From positions 695,001-759,000 of the forward strand of contig CP102593.1 of assembly GCA_025666215.1 (NCBI GenBank): a stretch of 64,000 nt of DNA, written 5' to 3'. Made by a program: the position numbers and the translations under genes. The stretch is from Xanthomonas campestris pv. phormiicola. GTDB taxonomy: Bacteria > Pseudomonadota > Gammaproteobacteria > Xanthomonadales > Xanthomonadaceae. Each line of letters opens with the position of its first letter. Position 1 is the stretch's first letter. The notes beneath the pieces were generated by a model. It saw only the letters and a list, made by a program, of their open reading frames with translations, was not told the origin of the DNA and did not search any database. This document shows, one piece after another, positions 48,496-57,412 of this stretch.

Positions 48496-48509
48496 TGTAA
48501 ACGTTTTCT
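48496..48509 (+). promoter_or_regulatory. LacI/GalR-type operator
   Basis: TGTAAACGTTTTCT is an imperfect palindrome centred on AACGTT, close to the TGTAAACGTTTACA form used by many LacI-family repressors. It lies 11 bases ahead of the GH3 start and downstream of the -10 box, a position that fits repression relieved by a sugar inducer. No repressor gene lies in the window. Confidence 0.6.
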
Positions 48510-48520
48510 CAAAGGACCCC

Positions 48521-50698
48521 ATGGCTTCGGATCGTATCGAATCGCTCATCGCCCGCATGACCGTCGAAGAGAAGGTCGGCCAGCTCGGCGCCTTCGCCGA
48601 CATGGTGCGCCCGTTCGCGCCGGACGTGAATCCGGAAGCGAACGTCAGCAATGCCGACGAGGTGCTGCAGCAGGTGCGCGCCGGCCTGGTCGGCTCGCTG
48701 TTCAACGGCGCGGGCGCCGACCTGGGGCGGCGGATCCAGCGCACGGCGCTGGAAGAGAGCCGCCTGGGCATTCCGGTGATCCTGGCCGCGGACGTGATCC
48801 ACGGCATGCGCACGGTGTTCCCGATCCCGCTGGGCGAGGCCGCCAGCTTCGAGCCGGAGCTGGCCGAGCGCACCGCGCGCGCCACCGCGGTCGAGGCCAC
48901 CGCCGCCGGCATCCACTGGACCTATGCGCCGGCGGTGGACATCGCCCGCGACCAGCGCTGGGGCCGCGGCGCCGAGGGCGCCGGCGAGGACGTGGTGCTG
49001 GGCTGCGCGTTCGCCGCCGCCCGCGTGCGCGGCTTCCAGGGCCCGGACCTGCGCGCGCACGACGCGCTGCTGGCCACGCCCAAGCACTTCGCCGCCTACG
49101 GCGCGGTCGCCGCGGGCATGGAATACAACAGCGTGGACATCGCCCCGCAGACCCTGCGCGACGTGCACCTGCCGCCGTTCCAGGCCGCGTTCGGCGCCGG
49201 CGCGCTGAGCGTGATGACCTCGTTCAACGACATCAACGGCGTGCCGGCCAGCGCCAACCACGAACTGCTGACCGAGATCCTGCGCGGCGAATGGAAATTC
49301 CCCGGCGTGGTGATCTCCGACTACACCGCCGACATGGAACTGATCGCGCACGGCTATGCGGCCGACGAGCGCGACGCGACCAAGAAGGCGTTCCTGGCCG
49401 GCATGGACATGAGCATGCAGAGCGGTTTCTACGCCGCGCACCTGCCGTCGCTGGTAGAGGATGGCGAAGTGCCGATGGCCGCGCTGGACGAAGCGGTGCG
49501 GCGGGTGCTGACGCTGAAGGAAACCATCGGCCTGTTCGACGATCCGTACCGTTCGCTGGACCCGCAGCGCGAGGCCGACCAGTCGCACATCGCCGCGCAC
49601 GATGCGCTGTCGCGCGAGGCGGCGCGGCGCTCGATCGTGCTGCTGAAGAACGACGGCGACGTGCTGCCGCTGCGCAAGCGTGGACAGAAGATCGCGCTGA
49701 TCGGGCCGTTCGTGCAGGACCGCGAGAACATCGAGGGTTGCTGGACCCTGTTCGGCGACAAGACCCGCTACGTGACCCTGGAAGCCGGCGTACGCGCCGC
49801 GCTGGGCGATAGCGATGCGTTGAGCGTGGTGCCGGGCTGCGAGCTGGAAGCGCCGCTGGACGGCGGCATCGACGCGGCGGTGGCCGCCGCGCGCGCCGCC
49901 GACGTGGTGGTGCTGGCGCTGGGCGAGCCGCAGCGCTACAGCGGCGAGGCGCAGTCGCGCACGCAGATCGTGCTGCCGCCGGCGCAGCAGGCGCTGGCCG
50001 AAGCCGTCGCCGCCACCGGCACGCCGCTGGTGGTGTTGCTGCGCAACGGCCGCGCGCTGGCGCTGCAGGGCGCGGTGCGCGACGCGGCGGCGATCGCGGT
50101 GACCTGGTACCTGGGCACGCAGACCGGCCCGGCGGTGGCCGACGTGCTGTTCGGCGACTACAACCCTTCGGCGCGGCTGCCGGTCAGCTTTCCGCTCGAT
50201 CCGGGCCAGCAGCCGTACTTCTACAACCACGCGCGCACCGGCCGGCCGGAACTGCCGACGATGAGCGAGTTCAAGGCGCGCTGGCGCGAGATCCCGAACG
50301 CGCCGTTGTATCCGTTCGGCCACGGCCTGAGCTACACCCGCTTCGCCTACGGCGCGCCGCAGCTGGATCGCGTGCAGCTGGGCTGGGACGACACGCTGAC
50401 CGTGACCACCCGCATCGACAACGTCGGCGAGCGCGACGGCGAGGAAGTGGTGCAGCTGTACGTGCACGATCGCGTCGCCAGCCGGGTGCGCCCGGTGCGC
50501 GAACTGAAGGGCTTCCGCAAGGTGCGACTGGCGCCGGGGCAGGGCATGGACGTGGTGTTCACCCTGGACCGCCGCACCCTGGCCTTCAGCGGCAGCGACG
50601 GCCAGTTCAAGGCCGAGCCGGGGCTGTTCGACCTGTGGGTCTGCGCGTCGTCGGCCAGCGGCGAGCCGGCCGGTTTCGAGCTGTTGCCGCCGCGCTGA
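48521..50698 (+). CDS. bglX: GH3 beta-glucosidase (BglX-like)
   Basis: A 725-residue glycoside hydrolase family 3 enzyme that removes terminal beta-glucose or xylose. The catalytic barrel spans about 1-340, with ATPKHFAAYG and the nucleophile Asp267 in VVISDYTADME. The alpha/beta sandwich follows (about 365-570) and a fibronectin III-like domain ends the protein (about 610-715). Unlike periplasmic E. coli BglX it has no signal peptide; the protein starts MASDRIESLIARMT directly in the family domain, so it should be cytosolic. Controlled by the operator upstream. Confidence 0.93.
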   Translation: MASDRIESLIARMTVEEKVGQLGAFADMVRPFAPDVNPEANVSNADEVLQQVRAGLVGSLFNGAGADLGRRIQRTALEESRLGIPVILAADVIHGMRTVFPIPLGEAASFEPELAERTARATAVEATAAGIHWTYAPAVDIARDQRWGRGAEGAGEDVVLGCAFAAARVRGFQGPDLRAHDALLATPKHFAAYGAVAAGMEYNSVDIAPQTLRDVHLPPFQAAFGAGALSVMTSFNDINGVPASANHELLTEILRGEWKFPGVVISDYTADMELIAHGYAADERDATKKAFLAGMDMSMQSGFYAAHLPSLVEDGEVPMAALDEAVRRVLTLKETIGLFDDPYRSLDPQREADQSHIAAHDALSREAARRSIVLLKNDGDVLPLRKRGQKIALIGPFVQDRENIEGCWTLFGDKTRYVTLEAGVRAALGDSDALSVVPGCELEAPLDGGIDAAVAAARAADVVVLALGEPQRYSGEAQSRTQIVLPPAQQALAEAVAATGTPLVVLLRNGRALALQGAVRDAAAIAVTWYLGTQTGPAVADVLFGDYNPSARLPVSFPLDPGQQPYFYNHARTGRPELPTMSEFKARWREIPNAPLYPFGHGLSYTRFAYGAPQLDRVQLGWDDTLTVTTRIDNVGERDGEEVVQLYVHDRVASRVRPVRELKGFRKVRLAPGQGMDVVFTLDRRTLAFSGSDGQFKAEPGLFDLWVCASSASGEPAGFELLPPR

Positions 50699-50705
50699 GA
50701 CCTGC

Positions 50706-50736
50706 GCGCAGGCGTCCATGCCACGGGCGCCTGCGC
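50706..50736 (+). terminator. Hairpin after the GH3 gene, possible terminator
   Basis: GCGCAGGCG pairs with CGCCTGCGC across a 13-base loop, 7 bases past the stop codon. There is no T tract, so Rho-independent termination is doubtful; it may protect the mRNA end. Confidence 0.35.
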
Positions 50737-50898
50737 GGCGTCCGCTGGCGTCGCCGCTGCAGCGCAGTGCGGGCGGCGACCCGTCTACGTTGCGCGAGCG
50801 CCGCGCGTGACCGCGACCACGGCTTGGCCATTGCATGCTTGCCGTCCACACCCGCTTTGCTAGGTTCGGCCTTCGACCCCATTCGATAGGTGCGCGTC

Positions 50899-52044
50899 AT
50901 GCAACGTTCTCCCCTGGGTTTGGCCTGTGCGCTGGTGATGAGTCTGGCCGTGTCCGCCGCGCACGCGGCGCCGGCCGCCAAGAGCGTCGAACGGCGCGGC
51001 GACTGGCCGTTCTCGGCGACGCCGTTCGCCACCTTCAACGAACCGTGGGCGATGAGTTTCCTGCCCGACGGCAGCGCCCTGATCAGCGAGCGCGGCGGCA
51101 CGCTCAAGCGTTTCGATCCGGCCAGCGGCCGCACCGGCACGGTCAGCGGCGTGCCTGCGGTCGCCTACGGCGGCCAGGGCGGGTTCGGCGACGTGCTGCC
51201 GCATCCGGGCTTCGCCCAGAATGGCTGGGTCTACCTGAGCTATGCCGAGGCCGGCAGCAGCGACACCCGCGGCGCCGCGGTGGCGCGCGCCAGGCTGACC
51301 CTGGACGATAACGGCGGCGGCGCGCTGTCGCAGCTGAACGTGATCTGGCGGCAGCAGCCCAAGGTCTCCGGCAGCGGCCATTACGGCCACCGCCTGGCGT
51401 TCGGGCCGGACGGCAAGCTGTGGATCAGTTCCAGCGAGCGGCAGAAGTTCGATCCGGCGCAGGACATGAGCGGCAACCTGGGCAAGATCGTGCGCCTCAA
51501 CGACGACGGCGGCGTGCCGGCCGACAACCCGTTCGCGCGCCGCGGCGGCGTCGCCGCGCAGGTGTGGTCGCTCGGCCATCGCAATGTGCTCGGCCTGGCC
51601 TTCGACGCCAACGGCCAGCTGTGGGAACACGAGATGGGCCCGGCCGGCGGCGACGAACTGAACCTGATCCAGCGCGGCGCCAATTACGGCTATCCGATCG
51701 TGTCCAACGGCGACCATTACGACGGCCGGCCGATTCCCGACCATTCCACGCGCCCGGAGTTCGCCGCGCCCAAGGTCAGCTGGACGCCAGTGATCTCGCC
51801 GGCCGGCTTCGTCATCTACAGCGGCAGCGTGTTCCCGCAATGGCGTGGCAACGGCTTCATCGGCGGGCTGTCCTCGCAGTCGCTGGTGCGGATCGAGTTC
51901 AACGGCGAGAACGCGCGCGAAGCGGCGCGCTACGACATGGGCAAGCGCATCCGCGAAGTGGAGCAGGGCCCGGACGGCGCGCTGTGGCTGCTGGAAGACG
52001 GCAGCGGCGGACGCTTGCTGAAGCTGCAGCCGGTGGAGAGCTGA
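50899..52044 (+). CDS. PQQ-dependent sugar dehydrogenase, periplasmic
   Basis: A 381-residue beta-propeller enzyme of the YliI/soluble aldose dehydrogenase type, which oxidises aldoses using PQQ and calcium. A signal peptide covers about 1-25 (ending AHA-AP). Blocks typical of the family: NEPWAMSFLPDG, GHYGHRLAFGPDGKLW, SLGHRNVLGLAFD and EMGPAGGDELNLI. The ATG at 50899 is preferred over a GTG three codons earlier because AGGTG precedes it at good spacing. It stands alone; PQQ synthesis genes are not nearby. Confidence 0.88.
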   Translation: MQRSPLGLACALVMSLAVSAAHAAPAAKSVERRGDWPFSATPFATFNEPWAMSFLPDGSALISERGGTLKRFDPASGRTGTVSGVPAVAYGGQGGFGDVLPHPGFAQNGWVYLSYAEAGSSDTRGAAVARARLTLDDNGGGALSQLNVIWRQQPKVSGSGHYGHRLAFGPDGKLWISSSERQKFDPAQDMSGNLGKIVRLNDDGGVPADNPFARRGGVAAQVWSLGHRNVLGLAFDANGQLWEHEMGPAGGDELNLIQRGANYGYPIVSNGDHYDGRPIPDHSTRPEFAAPKVSWTPVISPAGFVIYSGSVFPQWRGNGFIGGLSSQSLVRIEFNGENAREAARYDMGKRIREVEQGPDGALWLLEDGSGGRLLKLQPVES

Positions 52045-52409
52045 GCGCGAGACTGAAACGTCGCCGCGCTACCTTGGTGGGCGGCGACGTATCGGCAGGA
52101 TAGTGCTGGTTTCGCGGGAATGGTCTGCGTCGCAGACAACACGGGGCTTTCGGTTGCGCCGGTCGTGGCTGAAGCCGTTCCTGCAGGTGTCGTCGCGCCG
52201 ATGGAAGGCGCTTGATCGATCGGCAGCTCTTGCAGGAGGGCGTCGGCCCCGACCACACGGCATCCGGATGAGGCCAGGGCTGAAACGCGCGAGATCATCG
52301 ACGTCGCCAGCGACTCCCGAGCCGCTGGGCTTCGCTGGAAGCGCAGCGAGATGCGCAAGGGTCTACCGCAGCAAGCGCAACGGCAGCCCTCCCAGTCGCG
52401 ATCACCGGC
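52045..52409. other. Gene-free interval with hairpin and REP-like arm
   Basis: About 365 bases. At 52058-52090 ACGTCGCCGC pairs with GCGGCGACGT across a 13-base loop, near the end of the sugar dehydrogenase; no T tract follows. At 52161-52187 lies a REP-like arm (GGTCGTGGCTGAAGCCGTTC then CTGCAGG). The rest shows no credible gene. Confidence 0.5.
52161..52187. repeat. REP-like element (single arm)
   Basis: CGTGGCTGAAGCCGTTCCTG is related to the arms at 5460-5489, 24268-24334 and 63680-63707, sharing the GGCTGAAGCCG core and the following TCC-type flank. Confidence 0.5.
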
Positions 52410-52715
52410 TCAACTTTGACCCGCCCGCTCCCAGGCGCGGCGCACCGCATGGCGCGCCTTGCTCCAGCTCAGGGTCTGCGATCCCTTGGTGCTGTCCCAG
52501 TCGCGGTGCAGTTCCGCTTCGACCTGTTCGTAGGCGAGATTGAAGTTGCGCACGCGCGCCTCGTGTCCGGCGTGGTAGGCCGGTTCGTAGTCCTCGAAGC
52601 GTTCGCCGTCGCTGTAGTACGGCTCCTGCGCGAACTGTTCGCGCCAGTATTGCGAGACCAGGTTGCGGTCCTCGTCGTTGGGTGCGCGGCCGGGAATCTG
52701 ATACGGAACGCTCAT
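52410..52715 (-). CDS. Hypothetical protein
   Basis: A 101-residue soluble acidic protein rich in Tyr, Trp, Glu and Arg (DRNLVSQYWREQFAQEPYY, DYEPAYHAGHEARVRNF). No signal peptide or membrane segment and no family I recognise. The ATG at 52715 is well supported by AGGAGA upstream; the frame is open further but without a site. The composition resembles small stress-related proteins seen in this family of bacteria, which is only an impression. Confidence 0.7.
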   Translation of the reverse strand: MSVPYQIPGRAPNDEDRNLVSQYWREQFAQEPYYSDGERFEDYEPAYHAGHEARVRNFNLAYEQVEAELHRDWDSTKGSQTLSWSKARHAVRRAWERAGQS

Positions 52716-52891
52716 CGTCGTCTCCTGGGCGAATGTGGCGTAAGACCTTAGCCGTCGCAGCGTTAATCCGAGTCCAGCATCGCGTGATCGGGGCATGAAG
52801 CGGGCGCGCGGCCGTGTGCCTGCGGCCGCCATGCAAGCGCGCCGCGGATGGATTACGATCCGGCAACGCCGCTTTCCCGCCGCAGGATCCC

Positions 52892-53443
52892 ATGGCCGCT
52901 ACCGGTATCGCCTTGCTGACCCCGTACCTGGCCACCGCCGGCATCGGCTGGCTGTACTACCGGCGCATTCGCCGCTATTTCGGCCGCCAGCCCTGGCAGC
53001 CGCGGCGGACCGCGGCGCGGATGCTGCTGCTGTCGCTGGCGACGGCCGGCCTGAGCTATCTGGCGGTGGTGCTGCCGCCGGTCCGTCTGGGCATGGCGCT
53101 GGGGCTGGTGGCCGGCACGGCGCTGGGCGCTTTCGCCTTGCATCACACCCGCATCGAATTGCGCGAGGGCCGGCGCTACTACACGCCCAACCCCTGGATC
53201 GGCGCCGGGCTCAGCGTGCTGCTGATCGGGCGCCTGGCCTGGCGCTGGGCCAGCGGTGCGTTTTCCGGCGGCAGCGCGCAATCGCTGCACAACGCCAGCC
53301 CGTTGACCCTGGCGATCGCCGCGGCGCTGATCGCCTACTCGCTGGTGCACACCGGCGGCTTGCTGCTGCGCATGCGCGCGCTGGCGCCGGCCGCGCCGGA
53401 GGTCGCGGCGACCAGCACCGGCGTCGGCAACGGCAAGCCCTGA
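52892..53443 (+). CDS. Membrane protein, CcdC/DUF1453-like
   Basis: A 183-residue inner-membrane protein with four or five hydrophobic helices (about 3-23, 43-62, 66-83, 105-120 and 138-155). The layout and the TRIELREGRRYYTPNPWIG loop resemble DUF1453/CcdC-like proteins. The ATG at 52892 follows GCAGGATCCC. No partner genes; function unknown. Confidence 0.7.
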   Translation: MAATGIALLTPYLATAGIGWLYYRRIRRYFGRQPWQPRRTAARMLLLSLATAGLSYLAVVLPPVRLGMALGLVAGTALGAFALHHTRIELREGRRYYTPNPWIGAGLSVLLIGRLAWRWASGAFSGGSAQSLHNASPLTLAIAAALIAYSLVHTGGLLLRMRALAPAAPEVAATSTGVGNGKP

Positions 53444-53607
53444 AAATGCGCTGACAGAGTGTCGATCACGCCTGGTACCGTTGCCGCGACGGCCTCGGCA
53501 GGGCGTCCGGCGACATGCGGCGTCAGGATGACGTTGGACAGCCGCGGAGGCCTTCGATGGGGCCTTCCATCATTTCGCTATTGCCGCGCTATTCCGACCG
53601 ACGAAAC

Positions 53608-54900
53608 CTACGGCGCCTTGCGTGGGAAGCGGTAGAACAGCGCGCCGACCAGCAGCGCCACGCCGGCCGCGGCCAGGTTCTGCCAGCTGGCGCTGAGCAG
53701 CAGCGCCAACGCCAGCAGCAGCGCCGCCAGCGGGATCAGCGGGCCGCCCGGCAGGCGCAACGCGCCAGGCCGGTCGCGATAGCGCCGCGCCAGCACCAGC
53801 ACCGCCGCGGCCGTGCCGATGTAGGCGAACAGGCGGGTGACCATCGACAGCAGCGCCAGCTGCACGAACGAGCCGGACAGCGCCAGCGCCAGCGACAGCA
53901 CGCCCTGCAGCAGGATCGCCGCGGCCGGCGTGCGGAAGCGTGGATGCACCCGTGCCAGGAACGCCGGGCCGTAACCGTCCTGCGCCAGCGCGAACAGGAA
54001 GCGCGGCCCGAGCATCACCGTGTTGCTGGTGGTGCCGAGGATGGAGATGGTGGCACCGACGGTGAGCAGCAGCGCCAGCGCCTCGCCGCCGAAGCCGCTG
54101 GCGGCATCGGCCAGCGGCGTCGCCGACTGCGCCACGTTCGCCAGCGTGCCCTGCGCGACCACCTGCACCGCCGCGTAGATCAGGGTGACGGTGACGATCA
54201 TGGTGATCAACGCGAACGGCACGTCGCGGCGCGGATTGCGGTATTCGCCGGCGGCGGCGGGGATGTTCTCGAAACCGGCGTAGGCGAACAGCAACAGCAA
54301 TGCCGCTTCGCCCATGTTGCCGAAGTCGCGCGGGTCCGGCGCCTTGCCGGAGAACGCCCACGACCAGTCCACGTAGAACAGGCCGATGGCCACGAACAGC
54401 AGCAGCGGCACCAGCTTGCCGATCACCAGCGCCACGCCGGTGCGCGCGGCCGACTTCACCCCGATCACGTTGATCGCGGTGAGCAGGCCGAGCGAGCCGA
54501 CCACGATCGCCAGGCGCGCGCCGCCGCCGGCCGCGGCCGGCCAGAAGCGCACCACCGCATCGGCCAGGCCGTTGCCGAGCGCGGCGGCGGAACTGATCCG
54601 GGTCAGCCAGATCATCCAGCCGATCTCGAAGCCGGCGAAGCGGCCGAACGCCTCGCGCGCATACAGATAACTGCCGCCGGGTTCGTCGAAATAGCTGGCG
54701 GCCTGCGCATAGCACAGCACCAGCAATCCCACTGCCAGCCCGGCCAGCAGCACCGCCCACAGGCTCATCGGCCCGAGCAGCGCGGCGGTGGCGGCGGGCA
54801 GCAGGTAGATGCCGCTGCCGATCACGTCGTTGATCGACAGGCCGACGATCTGCCAGCGGCTGACCGCGCGGACCAGGCTCGGTTCGGGGGCGCTGCTCAT
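53608..54900 (-). CDS. APC-family amino acid permease
   Basis: A 430-residue inner-membrane transporter with about twelve helices. APC signatures: SINDVIGSGIYLLPAAT in helix 1, EPGGSYLYAREAFG, and FAYAGFENIPAAAGEYRNPRR. It would take up amino acids or small peptides. The ATG at 54900 overlaps the stop of the L,D-transpeptidase (ATGA), so the two are coupled. Its place beside cell-wall peptide genes makes a role in importing peptidoglycan-derived amino acids or dipeptides possible. Confidence 0.87.
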   Translation of the reverse strand: MSSAPEPSLVRAVSRWQIVGLSINDVIGSGIYLLPAATAALLGPMSLWAVLLAGLAVGLLVLCYAQAASYFDEPGGSYLYAREAFGRFAGFEIGWMIWLTRISSAAALGNGLADAVVRFWPAAAGGGARLAIVVGSLGLLTAINVIGVKSAARTGVALVIGKLVPLLLFVAIGLFYVDWSWAFSGKAPDPRDFGNMGEAALLLLFAYAGFENIPAAAGEYRNPRRDVPFALITMIVTVTLIYAAVQVVAQGTLANVAQSATPLADAASGFGGEALALLLTVGATISILGTTSNTVMLGPRFLFALAQDGYGPAFLARVHPRFRTPAAAILLQGVLSLALALSGSFVQLALLSMVTRLFAYIGTAAAVLVLARRYRDRPGALRLPGGPLIPLAALLLALALLLSASWQNLAAAGVALLVGALFYRFPRKAP

Positions 54901-55718
54901 GGTGACGGCTCCACGGCCGGCAGCGCCCAGGCGCTGCGCAGGCGTGCGTAGTCGTCGCGCGGCAGCAGCACGAACAACGGCGCGGCGTCCGGCCGCAGCC
55001 AGGCCAGCAGGCGCTGCATGTCGGCCGGTTCCATCGCGGTGCAGCCGGCGGTGGCTTCGCCCGCGGCGCGCCACAGGTGGGCGAAGATGCAGCTGCCGGC
55101 GCCGGGCCGCGCCTGCGGGTTGTGGCCGATCACGAAGCCCTCCTGGTAGCGGCGATCGCCGTCGTGGTGCAGGTCCAGGCGCATCGGCTCGGTCGAGCCG
55201 GCCACCGCCTCGGCGCCGACCCGGTCGGCGTCGACGATGCGGTTGTACAGCGGCGAATCGGGCACGTCGATGCAATAGCTGCTCTGCTGCATCGGCTGGT
55301 ACGGCAGTGCGCTGTCGATGTGCTGCGCATAACCGAACGCCTCGCCGATGCTGAAGACGCCGGCCGGGCTGCGGCCGTCGCCTTCATGTTTCTGCGGGCC
55401 ATCGGTCTGCGCCGGATGCAGGCCCAGGCCCCAGGCGCTGCCGTTGCGGCCGAGCGCGACGTCGAAGCGCTGGCCGTGCGCGCGCCAACCCTGCGCCGTG
55501 CGTTCGAACGCCTGCAGTTGCCCGCGCGGGCTGTCCCAGTCCGGTGCCAGCACCAGGACCAGTTGCCGCGCCTGCTGCAGTGGCGGTGGCGTGGCGGTGT
55601 CGGAACCGGCCAGGCAGGTGCCGGCGGCCGCGGCGCACAGCAGCGCCAGTGCCACCCGCCAGCTGCGGCGGACGCTGCCGGGCTGCGTCAGGGTGGACAA
55701 CCACGGGAACTTCGGCAT
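54897..55718 (-). CDS. L,D-transpeptidase (YkuD-type) catalytic domain protein
   Basis: A 273-residue exported protein. A signal peptide covers about 13-38 (RRSWRVALALLCAAAAGTCLAG). The YkuD-type domain has His199 in VIGHNPQ, the GSCIFAHLW strand and the active-site Cys226 in TAGCTAM. Enzymes of this group form or cut cross-links in peptidoglycan. The ATG at 55718 fits GGAG 7 bases upstream; an ATG two codons earlier is too close to that site. Coupled to the permease downstream. Confidence 0.85.
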   Translation of the reverse strand: MPKFPWLSTLTQPGSVRRSWRVALALLCAAAAGTCLAGSDTATPPPLQQARQLVLVLAPDWDSPRGQLQAFERTAQGWRAHGQRFDVALGRNGSAWGLGLHPAQTDGPQKHEGDGRSPAGVFSIGEAFGYAQHIDSALPYQPMQQSSYCIDVPDSPLYNRIVDADRVGAEAVAGSTEPMRLDLHHDGDRRYQEGFVIGHNPQARPGAGSCIFAHLWRAAGEATAGCTAMEPADMQRLLAWLRPDAAPLFVLLPRDDYARLRSAWALPAVEPSP

Positions 55719-56305
55719 GCGCATCTCCGGTTGCGTTCGGACATCGAGCGGAGTTGGGCCCGCTGCAGGTTCGCCGCCAGCTGCCGGCGGCGCTCGGGGG
55801 TGTTCTGGCACGGCAGCACGAACGCAATATCGAGCGGCTGCCGCGATGCTGCAAGGTACAACAGTTGTTCGATGTGCGGCGTTGGGCATGTGTGCGGACC
55901 GCCCGCAAGGCGCCGACATGCGGGCGTAGCGGGTCGCGGTGCGCCCGTCGATTGCTCCAAGCGTCCGCTGCAAACCCGGACATGGCGGTTGTCTGGAGGC
56001 TGCCGCTGTGGTTGTTGCTGTTTCGCTTTACCGGGTCTCTTACGCAGCGGCGGAAGGGAACCCGGTAAAAGCAACAGCAGAAGCAAAGCACATGCAGGGC
56101 ACATGCAAAGCACGGCAAAGCACAGCGGAGCAGCGCAACGAGCAGGTGGCTGGGTGTTCCAGGCGATGCAAGCCGGTCTCCCGTGGCTATCCTTCCTGAC
56201 ACGCACCTGCGCGGGCCGCCGTACGTGGCGATGGCAAGCGTGATCGCGATGGAAGCCATCGCATGGGTTGGCCGTGCGCATTGCAGCGCATGCGCCAACG
56301 CGCTC
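55719..56305. other. Gene-free interval with long inverted repeat
   Basis: About 590 bases between the L,D-transpeptidase start and the epimerase stop, both on the minus strand. No credible gene. It contains the inverted repeat at 56019-56078 and, right after it, GCAAAGCAC-type short repeats (56078-56125). Confidence 0.5.
56019..56078. repeat. Inverted repeat TTTACCGGGT / ACCCGGTAAA
   Basis: TTTACCGGGT (56027-56036) and ACCCGGTAAA (56060-56069) are perfect inverted copies around 23 bases. The flanks extend the pairing imperfectly (GTTGCTGTTTCGC with AAGCAACAGCAG). On the minus strand it lies downstream of the epimerase and upstream of the L,D-transpeptidase, so it could act as a terminator or leader structure. 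Confidence 0.6.
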
Positions 56306-57412
56306 TTATCGCCCGCGCGGCGGCAGCAGTTCCAGGCCGCGGATCTCGCGGATGCCCAGGCCAGGCGCATCGGCGATGGTGATCTGCGACTCGTCGAAGC
56401 TCACCCCGCCGTCCACCGGATTGAACAGGCCCAGCGACGGGCCGTCCAGATCCACCTTGGTGATGATGTCGGCCTTGGCCACCGCCAGGTGCACCGCCGC
56501 CGCCACGCTGATGCTCGACTCGAGCATGCAGCCGATCATGCAGGGCACCCCGTACAGCGCGGCGATGTCGGCGATGCGGATCGCGTTCGACAACCCGCCG
56601 GTCTTCATCAGCTTGATGTTGACGATGTCCGCGGCGCGGCGCTGGATCAGGTCGAACACCTGCGCCGGCGCGAACACGCTCTCGTCCGCCATCACCGGCG
56701 TGCCGACCCGCTCGGTCACGTACTTCAGCCCGTCGATGTCCCAGGCCTTGACCGGCTGCTCCAGCAGTTCCAACGCCACGCCGGCGTCTTCCAGCCTGCG
56801 CATCGCGTACACCGCCTGCTTCGGCGTCCAGCCCTGGTTGGCGTCCAGGCGCAGCGAGGCGCGGCCTGCGACCGCGGCATGGATCGCCTCGACCCGCGCG
56901 ATGTCCACGTCGATGTCCTTGCCGACCTTGATCTTCAGCGCGGTGAAGCCGCGCCCGAGCGCCGACAGCGCATCGGCCACCATCTTGTCGATGGCGTCCA
57001 CGCTGATGGTGATGTCGGTGGTGATGGCCGGCGTACCGCCGCCGAGCATCTTGTACAACGGCGCGCCGTACAGCTGCGCCCACAGGTCGTAGACGGCGAT
57101 TTCCACCGCAGCCTTGGCGCTGCCGTTGCGCTCCAGCGCGCCCTGGATCCGCCCGGTGAGCCGGTTGAGGTCGGCCACGTCCTCGCCGATCAGGCGCGGT
57201 GCGATGAAGCGGTCGATCGCCGCGACGATCGAGCCGTGGGTGTCGCCGGTGATCGGCGCGGTGGCCGGCGCTTCGCCATGGCCGATGTGGCCGCTGTCGG
57301 TATGCACCAGCACCACCACGTCCTCCACCGTCTCCACGGTACGCAGCGCGGTCTTGAACGGGGTCTTCAGCGGCACGCGCAGCATGCCCAGTTGGATGTC
57401 GGTGATCTTCAT
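56306..57412 (-). CDS. ycjG: L-Ala-D/L-Glu epimerase (dipeptide epimerase)
   Basis: A 368-residue cytosolic enolase-superfamily enzyme that converts L-Ala-D-Glu from murein to L-Ala-L-Glu. Active-site features: the KxK pair at 160-162 (acid/base Lys162), metal ligands Asp190 (RLDANQGW), Glu218 (LEQPV) and Asp243 (MADES), the second base Lys267, and the dipeptide-specific DxD at 321-323 (VDLDGP). Length normal. Its ATG overlaps the stop of the NlpC/P60 gene (ATGA). It matches B. subtilis YkfB in role, as the neighbour matches YkfC. Confidence 0.93.
   Translation of the reverse strand: MKITDIQLGMLRVPLKTPFKTALRTVETVEDVVVLVHTDSGHIGHGEAPATAPITGDTHGSIVAAIDRFIAPRLIGEDVADLNRLTGRIQGALERNGSAKAAVEIAVYDLWAQLYGAPLYKMLGGGTPAITTDITISVDAIDKMVADALSALGRGFTALKIKVGKDIDVDIARVEAIHAAVAGRASLRLDANQGWTPKQAVYAMRRLEDAGVALELLEQPVKAWDIDGLKYVTERVGTPVMADESVFAPAQVFDLIQRRAADIVNIKLMKTGGLSNAIRIADIAALYGVPCMIGCMLESSISVAAAVHLAVAKADIITKVDLDGPSLGLFNPVDGGVSFDESQITIADAPGLGIREIRGLELLPPRGR

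Larger units (their letters stand above)
48168..48520 (+). other. Interval before the GH3 gene
   Basis: About 350 bases. The first part is GC-rich with several self-complementary GGCGCC stretches and no gene. The last 70 bases are AT-richer and hold the promoter and LacI-type operator of the GH3 gene. Confidence 0.5.

Noticed and set aside
56078..56125. Possible CRISPR-like array
   Set aside because: Units are only about 9 bases, uneven and without spacers of constant length; no cas genes in the window.
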